DNA of 18,303 nucleotides from Pirellulales bacterium (GTDB taxonomy: Bacteria > Planctomycetota > Planctomycetia > Pirellulales > Thermoguttaceae), in NCBI GenBank assembly GCA_030607895.1, contig JAUWJC010000013.1:1-18303 (forward strand), written 5' to 3'. Position 1 is the first letter of the stretch, and every line of letters starts with the position of its first letter. A model generated the notes under the pieces. The model made no database searches and was not told the origin of the DNA. It was given only the letters and a program-made list of their open reading frames with translations. Both the position numbers and the translations under genes were made by a program. Below are positions 13,412-18,303 of this stretch, piece by piece.

Positions 13412-16087
13412 CTACTGCCGCGTCAAGAACTCAGCGATTTCGTCGGCCGCGAGCATTCCTTCACGGATTGCCTGCACCGCCGTGGTGCCGCCGTTGACCA
13501 GATCGCCACCGGCAAATACGCCGGGGAGTGTCGTGGCCTGCGAGTCGGCCTGCGTGGCAACCAGGTGGTGCCGGGTGAAATCGAGACCGTCGATCGCTTC
13601 CCGTAGATCGGCCGGAATTCCTTGCCCCATCGCCTCGACAACCGTGTCCACCTCCATCAGGCTTTCGGTGCCCGACAGTACGATCGGCCGGCGGCGCCCC
13701 GACGAATCGGGCTCACCCAACTCGGTCCGGGCGATCTGCAGCCCGACGAGCGTGCCGCTTTCGTCGGTCTGATAGCCGAGCGGCTGGGTGAGAATCAGCA
13801 GATGGCAGCCGGCCTTCATGGCTGCATCTCGCTCGCCGGGCCAGGCGGGCATTTCGGCAAACGAGCGGCGGTAGACAATGTACACTTCGCCGGCGCCCAG
13901 ATTCTTGGCCGTTACAGCAGCATCCATGGCCGTGTTGCCCGCCCCAAGCACGGCCACCTTGTTGCCGAGCGAGTCGATCTTGCCGCGCTTTGCCTCGCGG
14001 AGAAATGCCAAAGCGTCCCATGCACCCGGGAAAAAGGGACCAGGTTTAATTTGTGCGAAGCACCCTTTGGGCCGTTCCGGCAAATTAAACCTGGTCCCTT
14101 TTTCCCTAAGCGACGACGATTCACCCAACCCAACTGCCAGAAACACGGCGTCGTGCTTAGCTTGCAGTTGGGCAAGTGAGACGTCGCGGCCCAATGCGTG
14201 GCCGAGCTTGATCTGAATTCGGTCGGCGTCCACGGCCGGCTGGAGAATCGCCCCGATCTCCTCGGCGGCGCTTTCATAGCGGCTGTCCGGTATGATACAA
14301 TCGGGCGTGCCGCCCAGCCGATCGGCCTGCTCGATCAAAGTGACCGAATGCCCCTTCTCCAGCAGTCGGATCGCACAGGCCACTCCCGCCGGCCCGCCGC
14401 CGACCACCGCAATATTACGCCCGGAAGGGCTCTCGGGCAATCGCACGCCGACGAGCCCTTCGCGCCGGGCGATTTGGCTTACCACAAGTTGGATGTCTTG
14501 AATGGGAACACTGCACCGGGTGAATATCTGCTCCAGGCATCCGCCTTCGCATTGCACTTCGGCCGGGCAAACATGGCCGCACATCTCCGGCAAGACGTTC
14601 GATCGACGAAGCACGTCGTATGACTCCGCGATATTGCCGTCGGCAAACGCCCGGATGAACGCCGGCACATCGACCCGTGCCGGGCAATGCTCAGTGCAGG
14701 TGGCGAATTCGCAATCTCGGCAGCGACCGGCCTGCTCACGCAAGTGGTCCAGCGCGAAGCGACGCCCCAGCCGGTACTGCGGTCCGTATATCCCGCTGTC
14801 GCGAATAACGCAACCGGTCATCGCCCCGTCCCGCATGATCTGCGTGCAGCCGGAACAAGTGACGCACGTCTTGGCGGGGTCCATGTGGCCCTTGGTGAGA
14901 ACGTCGTTGGGTGAGTCGGGATAGGCAAACGCACCCCGGCCTTGACCTATCAACGTTGCGCCCTTCGTGCGAATAACACCGGCCGCTACTTGCGGCATCA
15001 GGTGACGTAGCCAGGTGTAACCTCCGCCAACCACCGGCAGTTCGGGTACGGCCTCTTGAATTGTGCGTGTGATGTTGATGAATCGCACCACGCCGGCCAG
15101 CGGGTGCTCGTCGGGCGCGTCGACCCCGACAACCGGATGATCGAAAGGGCGGCCGTAGTGCGGATTGTAGTACGGATTGCCGATCGAAACGTTCAGAAGC
15201 GGCATACCCAACGCTCGCAACTGCTCGATCACCGCCAGCGGCTCGCTCAGTTGGGGCTTCTGGAAATCGTCCCGGTCGACCCCAAAGCCGTATGGATAAG
15301 GAATTGCGTCGTAGACGTTCATCCGCGTCGTGATGAACAACTCGGGCACTTCGCGAGTTATCTTTTCGAGCACCTCGCGTAGCAGCCGCGAACGGTTCTC
15401 CAACGAACCGCCGTATTTCCCCTCCCGAGTGTGCGACGCCAATAACTCCGAAACCAGGTAACGATGACAGCTCTTTATGTCCACGCCGTCGAACCCGGCC
15501 CGGGCAGCCAGCCTGGCCGCCTCCACATAGGTCGTCTGTAATCGGTCGAGATATTCGTCGGTTACCAGCGGGTAGTCGTTGGGTAGATTGTGTTTTGGAT
15601 CGAGCACGGCACTGTGGTGAGCGATCAGCGGCCGAGGGATGCCGGTAGGTTTGCTGTATCGGCCCGAATGGGTCAATTGAATTACCATCACCACCTCGTG
15701 CCCGTGCGCATCGCAAGCCGTCCGACGGGTGGCCTCGACCAGGCGGGTGAATGCGTCGACGTTGTCGCGGTGCAAACACAACTGACCCGGATTGGATCGG
15801 GCCTCGTCGAGCACTGCCGTGGCCTCGAACCAAATCAGCCCTGAACCGCCCCTTGCATAGCGAGTGTAGCGACGGAAGCTCAGTTCGCCGGGCGATCCGT
15901 CCGAAGTCGAATCGAACCCTTCCATCGGCTGGACCGCAAAACGGTTAGGCGTGGCTAGAGACCCGATCTCGACCCGCTCGCCCAGGATCGACAAATCCTC
16001 GTCAATCGGCAGGGTCAGTCCCAATCGGGCCAACTCCGCGCGCAGAAGTACTAAATCCTTGAGGTGAAACCGCTTGTGCCTCGACAT
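13412..16087 (-). CDS. Old-Yellow-Enzyme/GltD-type multidomain flavo-iron-sulfur oxidoreductase
   Basis: This is an 891-residue protein. The ATG at 16087, 2 nt after the upstream stop, is preferred because MSRHKRF leads straight into the domain; an in-frame ATG at 16225 lies inside the upstream gene. Domains in order: an OYE-type FMN barrel (about 35-400; I-Q-L-T-H-S-G-R 136-143, K-Y-G-G-S-L-E-N-R 224-232, G-Q-G-R-G-A 381-386); an Fe-S cluster loop with Cys408, 411, 414 and 426, as in 2,4-dienoyl-CoA reductase; a GltD/dihydropyrimidine-dehydrogenase-type two-cluster domain with Cys456, 459, 464, 468, 503, 507, 513 and 517; an FAD fold (G-G-G-P-A-G 563-568); an NAD(P) fold (G-A-G-N-T-A 715-720); and the C-terminal FAD motif G-V-F-A-G-G-D (856-862). 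NAD(P)H electrons probably pass through FAD and the clusters to FMN to reduce an activated C=C bond. Residues 661-687 come from an inserted palindrome. Confidence 0.93.
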   Translation of the reverse strand: MSRHKRFHLKDLVLLRAELARLGLTLPIDEDLSILGERVEIGSLATPNRFAVQPMEGFDSTSDGSPGELSFRRYTRYARGGSGLIWFEATAVLDEARSNPGQLCLHRDNVDAFTRLVEATRRTACDAHGHEVVMVIQLTHSGRYSKPTGIPRPLIAHHSAVLDPKHNLPNDYPLVTDEYLDRLQTTYVEAARLAARAGFDGVDIKSCHRYLVSELLASHTREGKYGGSLENRSRLLREVLEKITREVPELFITTRMNVYDAIPYPYGFGVDRDDFQKPQLSEPLAVIEQLRALGMPLLNVSIGNPYYNPHYGRPFDHPVVGVDAPDEHPLAGVVRFINITRTIQEAVPELPVVGGGYTWLRHLMPQVAAGVIRTKGATLIGQGRGAFAYPDSPNDVLTKGHMDPAKTCVTCSGCTQIMRDGAMTGCVIRDSGIYGPQYRLGRRFALDHLREQAGRCRDCEFATCTEHCPARVDVPAFIRAFADGNIAESYDVLRRSNVLPEMCGHVCPAEVQCEGGCLEQIFTRCSVPIQDIQLVVSQIARREGLVGVRLPESPSGRNIAVVGGGPAGVACAIRLLEKGHSVTLIEQADRLGGTPDCIIPDSRYESAAEEIGAILQPAVDADRIQIKLGHALGRDVSLAQLQAKHDAVFLAVGLGESSSLREKGTRFNLPERPKGCFAQIKPGPFFPGAWDALAFLREAKRGKIDSLGNKVAVLGAGNTAMDAAVTAKNLGAGEVYIVYRRSFAEMPAWPGERDAAMKAGCHLLILTQPLGYQTDESGTLVGLQIARTELGEPDSSGRRRPIVLSGTESLMEVDTVVEAMGQGIPADLREAIDGLDFTRHHLVATQADSQATTLPGVFAGGDLVNGGTTAVQAIREGMLAADEIAEFLTRQ
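14028..14106. repeat. Palindromic repeat, family B copy 2, inside a coding region
   Basis: The 26-nt arms at 14028-14053 and 14081-14106 are perfectly complementary around a 27-nt loop. The element lies wholly within the minus-strand flavoprotein gene and is read through as residues 661-687 without stop or frame change. Its core, measured arm to arm as in the other copies (14030-14104), is 75 bp, a multiple of three. Its loop on the minus strand closely matches that of copy 4. Confidence 0.96.
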
Positions 16088-16089
16088 CT

Positions 16090-17124
16090 TCAATTCTTCT
16101 TCTCGGCCGATCTGTCGCGGCCACCACGGCCACGTTGACCGCGCGAACGAGAAGTACCGCCGTTGGGATTCTTGGCTCTGGCTTGAAGATTGACCGAAAT
16201 CATCAGGTCGACGGCTTCCTCCCAAGTGGGAATTCCGCGGTGACTGGGCTTGGCCGGTCTTTCCTTCGTCCGGTCCTCGCTTCGCTCGGTCGTATTGATC
16301 GCCTCCGCCTGACCGCTCGAACTTGGCTGCTGATCCGTAGCCCGGGCAATTTGCCCGTCCGACGCCGCTTTGGGTTCAACGCCTTCGGACTCGTGCGACC
16401 TTTCAGTCCCCTTCTTGCGACTCGAACGCCGACGGCGCCGCCGCTTCGGTCGGCCCCCAGAGGGTTTCTCCTCCGTTGTTTCCGAGTGATCTGCCTCTTG
16501 CTCCCGTACTTGCACTTGTTCGCTCTTGGCCGCTGCGTCGACAGGTACTGTGTCAACAGGCACTGCATCGACGGGCACTGCGTCGATGGGCACTGCGTCG
16601 ACGGGCACTGCGTCGACGGGCACTGTGTCGACGGGCACTGTGTCGACGGCTGCCTCGGGCACTGATTTCCCATCTTTCCCGCCGGTTTCACCTTGCCTTG
16701 CCTCCGACTTTCGGGGCCGGCGTCGTCGCCTGCCTCGCTTCGGTCGGCTTTCCCTTTCCGATGGCCGTTGCGGCTCCAGAGGCGCCTCGCCCATCTCGAC
16801 CGGCACTTCCGCCGAAACCTCCGCGGGAGTTGTTGCCGCGGGCTCTTCTGGACGGGACACTCCCAATTCGTCGGCCAATGCGTCCCAATTGCTTGCCGGT
16901 TGCTCGGATCGTGCCGGCATCGCCCGAGCGGCCGGAGACTTTTGCGGCGTCGAGGGTTCTTCTTCGACGGCGGATTCTCGCGGATTTGGTTCACGAGGCT
17001 CCACTTCCCGTAACTCCGGCTGCGTCGGTTCTGCTTGCGACACCTCCTGCTTATCGTCGTTGGCGGGAGGCGTTGCCCCCAGATTGGAAGCGAGCATGTC
17101 CCAATGGTTTTCGGAGCTACTCAT
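16090..17124 (-). CDS. Low-complexity Arg-rich protein with W-D motifs, unknown function
   Basis: This is a 344-residue protein, not assigned to a named family. Two similar motifs stand in the acidic N-terminal part: H-W-D-M-L-A-S-N-L-G-A (7-17) and N-W-D-A-L-A-D-E-L-G-V (79-89). Two basic clusters follow (R-P-K-R-G-R-R-R-R-R at 127-136; R-P-K-R-R-R-R-R-R at 225-233), with seven V-D-T/A-V-P pentapeptide repeats between them (160-194). The end has a conserved-looking helix G-I-P-T-W-E-E-A-V-D-L-M-I-S (297-310) and an RGG-like tail (R-G-R-G-G, 331-335). Such Arg/RGG-rich disordered proteins often bind RNA or DNA; that is an inference. No export signal is seen. It ends 2 nt before the flavoprotein start, so the two are probably co-translated. 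A weak TATACT (minus strand, 17193-17188) and a hairpin GGCTTTC/GAAAGCC (17194-17219) lie upstream. Confidence 0.82.
   Translation of the reverse strand: MSSSENHWDMLASNLGATPPANDDKQEVSQAEPTQPELREVEPREPNPRESAVEEEPSTPQKSPAARAMPARSEQPASNWDALADELGVSRPEEPAATTPAEVSAEVPVEMGEAPLEPQRPSERESRPKRGRRRRRPRKSEARQGETGGKDGKSVPEAAVDTVPVDTVPVDAVPVDAVPIDAVPVDAVPVDTVPVDAAAKSEQVQVREQEADHSETTEEKPSGGRPKRRRRRRSSRKKGTERSHESEGVEPKAASDGQIARATDQQPSSSGQAEAINTTERSEDRTKERPAKPSHRGIPTWEEAVDLMISVNLQARAKNPNGGTSRSRGQRGRGGRDRSAEKKN
16535..16654. repeat. 15-bp coding tandem repeat (8 units)
   Basis: Eight contiguous 15-bp units, of the form GCGTCGACGGGCACT on the plus strand with a few changes per unit, encode the V-D-A/T-V-P pentapeptides on the minus strand. 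The last unit is diverged. The period is a multiple of three, as expected for a repeat kept within a gene. Confidence 0.93.
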
Positions 17125-17266
17125 TTTGTCCCATGTTTCCCGTTGTCATATAATCTATGGGCGACTCGCATCACCTCATTATTGTTTAGTATAGGCTTTC
17201 TTCGACCTCTTAGAAAGCCGGCTGCCGACAGATCACTTGGGGGACGACAGGCCACCCTCGGGGGGT

Positions 17267-17344
17267 CGAAAAAGCGACCAGGTTTAATTTGCCCCCTGCG
17301 GCCCGGAGGGTGCTTCGCACAAATTAAACCTGGTCCCTTTTTCG
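17267..17344. repeat. Palindromic repeat, family B copy 3
   Basis: The 25-nt arms at 17267-17291 and 17320-17344 are complementary except for one base (AAGCGACC against AAGGGACC). The loop is of the copy 1 type (CCCCTGCGGCCCGGAGGG...TGCTTCGCA). It lies 142 bp upstream of the Arg-rich gene's start, in the same intergenic gap as copy 4. Confidence 0.94.
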
Positions 17345-17548
17345 CTGAGTGTCGTCAATGTGACCTGGCGAATCAAAATGATTACACATTTCCGCTCGCG
17401 AGCGAATGTTGCCGGCAACCGTCCGCACTCGACGTAAGTTATTGCTATCAATAATCTTCTGCTTGCCCCCTTCGTCCATGCGTACGCTGCTACCGCTGAT
17501 TGGCATACTGGTTGCATGGTCAGTTCCAGAGGGAATTGTTATCATGGG

Positions 17549-17629
17549 GCCGAAAAAGGGACCAGGTTTAATTTGCCGGAACGGCCCGGAGGGTGCTTCG
17601 CACAAATTAAACCTGGTCCCTTTTTCGGC
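17549..17629. repeat. Palindromic repeat, family B copy 4, with flanking 12-bp direct repeats
   Basis: Perfect 27-nt arms at 17549-17575 and 17603-17629 enclose a 27-nt loop. GTTATCATGGGG occurs at 17538-17549 and again at 17632-17643, directly bordering the palindrome on both sides. Such flanking duplications usually mark insertion. The element is 24 bp upstream of the AGGAG of the next gene, so it is probably within its leader. Confidence 0.95.
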
Positions 17630-17664
17630 TCGTTATCATGGGGTGTCAGGATTAGGAGAAAGCG

Positions 17665-18303
17665 ATGGTCGCCTTAAGGGTCTGTTCGTGGTCGAGGAGG
17701 GTTTTCCTAACGCGGCGCGTTGTGCTGTTTTGCTGCGGGCTGGTTGGGATGCTGTTGGGGTTTGGTATCGCCAATGCGGCGAAGCATCCGCCGTCGCGGC
17801 AATCACAGGCTGGCCGACGTGGCTCTCCAGCCGCGCAAAGCCATCGATCCACCACACAGCGATTTACACAGCGATCTACGCAGCGATCTACGCGGCGACC
17901 GTCGACGCCACATTCCCGGAAAACACCTCGTCCCGGTGTTTCCCGGCCGACGCCAAAGCCCACACCTCGGCCGACCGCTACGCTCTCGAACACGGTATTT
18001 CGGCAAGTCCGGCAGCAAATGGAAGCCAAGGCTCGAACCCGGTCAGTTGCACGACCGAGCAGTCCGACGAGAGCGGAGTCGCGGCAGTCCCGTGCATCTA
18101 CCGTACGATCGAAGCCGCAATCGCCCATGCCCGCGGCTCGGCCTTCGCTTTCCGACATCCGCAACAGGATCGCGAAGAGCAGGCCGGCCGAAGCTAGATC
18201 GCCAGAGTCCACGCCAAGCGGCCCGAAACTCAAACCGAGCAAACCAAAACCGTCCAAGTCCACGCCAAGCGGCCCGAAACTCAATCCGAGCAAACCAAAA
18301 CCG
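17665..18303 (+). CDS. Exported or membrane-anchored Ser/Thr/Arg/Pro-rich protein (3' end outside window)
   Basis: The frame is open from the ATG at 17665 to the last base: 213 codons with no stop, so the gene continues beyond the window. AGGAG (17654-17658) lies 6 nt before the ATG. The N-terminus has several Arg (5-18), then a hydrophobic stretch about 19-36 (VVLFCCGLVGMLLGFGIA) and A-N-A-A, a signal peptide or anchor. After it the chain is low-complexity and very basic, with four T-Q-R-S-like 4-residue repeats (17854-17901) and, at the window end, a 17-residue repeat beginning S-T-P-S-G-P-K-L. No domain is recognised in the visible part; it may be a disordered stalk or linker ahead of a domain out of view. 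An overlapping frame from 17406 to 18197 lacks a start signal and reads through the palindrome, and is rejected in its favour. Confidence 0.8.
   Translation, partial: MVALRVCSWSRRVFLTRRVVLFCCGLVGMLLGFGIANAAKHPPSRQSQAGRRGSPAAQSHRSTTQRFTQRSTQRSTRRPSTPHSRKTPRPGVSRPTPKPTPRPTATLSNTVFRQVRQQMEAKARTRSVARPSSPTRAESRQSRASTVRSKPQSPMPAARPSLSDIRNRIAKSRPAEARSPESTPSGPKLKPSKPKPSKSTPSGPKLNPSKPKP
18208..18303. repeat. 51-bp coding tandem repeat, cut by window end
   Basis: A unit at 18208-18258 is repeated from 18259 to the window end with a single visible difference (CTCAAACCG against CTCAATCCG). Each 51-bp unit encodes 17 residues starting S-T-P-S-G-P-K-L. The near identity means recent duplication. The number of units cannot be known from this window. 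Confidence 0.93.

Larger units (their letters stand above)
17125..17664. other. 540-bp divergent intergenic region with two palindromes
   Basis: This gap separates the minus-strand Arg-rich gene from the plus-strand exported protein. It contains family B copies 3 and 4 and a 7-bp-stem hairpin at 17194-17219. It also has a small plus-strand reading frame opening at 17478 with a hydrophobic N-terminus (MRTLLPLIGILVAW), into which copy 4 is inserted. No Shine-Dalgarno precedes that frame, so I do not call it a gene. No strong promoter for the gene at 17665 was identified. Confidence 0.6.

Noticed and set aside
16088..16225. Extended N-terminus of the flavoprotein from an ATG at 16225
   Set aside because: The extra 46 residues overlap the end of the upstream gene in another frame and resemble no domain start. 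The ATG at 16087 fits the stop-start junction.
17406..18197. Plus-strand 263-codon frame crossing family B copy 4
   Set aside because: It has no ribosome-binding site, reads through the palindrome and then through the real gene out of frame.
17652..18293. Minus-strand 213-codon frame with repeated L-G-L-S-F-G-P-L-G
   Set aside because: The repeats are the complement of the plus-strand 51-bp coding repeat. The plus frame has AGGAG and a signal peptide, while this one has no upstream signal.

Overview
The window looks like a piece of a high-GC bacterial chromosome, most likely from the Planctomycetota. This is an inference from gene style and from the many interspersed palindromes. No rRNA or other marker gene is present to confirm it. 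No tRNA, CRISPR array, transposase or integrase gene was seen.

Layout. (1) Positions 262-6903 hold four exported proteins: a double-domain alpha/beta hydrolase (-), a Pectate_lyase_3-type beta-helix protein (+), a single-domain alpha/beta hydrolase (+) and an alpha/alpha-barrel-like protein (-). Together they suggest extracellular polysaccharide breakdown. (2) Positions 7301-13299 hold five predicted cytoplasmic enzymes. A zinc alcohol dehydrogenase and an SDR form a two-gene unit on the minus strand. Diverging from them on the plus strand are a DegT-type aminotransferase, a ceramidase-like protein and a Gfo/Idh/MocA oxidoreductase. The set would suit oxidation, transamination or de-esterification of a sugar, cyclitol or amino-sugar. 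(3) Positions 13412-17124 hold a two-gene minus-strand operon: an Arg-rich low-complexity protein, then (2-nt gap) an Old-Yellow-Enzyme/GltD-type multidomain flavo-iron-sulfur oxidoreductase. (4) From 17665 a new exported Ser/Thr/Arg/Pro-rich protein begins and runs off the window end.

The most striking content is between and inside these genes. At least five families of short palindromic repeats occur in 18 kb: family A (5'-ACGGGGTCAACTC..., three copies), family B (5'-GAAAAAGGGACCAGG..., four copies), family C (one copy at 187-256), a REP/BIME-like pair with 5'-GTAG tetranucleotides (12010-12068), and an inverted pair of heptamer iterations (13334-13409). Tandem 7-bp arrays fill two gene leaders (10581-10637 and 12148-12238). 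One family-B palindrome lies in frame inside the flavoprotein gene and adds about 27 residues without breaking it. Another is flanked by an exact 12-bp direct repeat, which looks like an insertion footprint. These resemble REP elements, MITEs and the coding Rickettsia palindromic elements in behaviour. No mobilising enzyme is encoded here.
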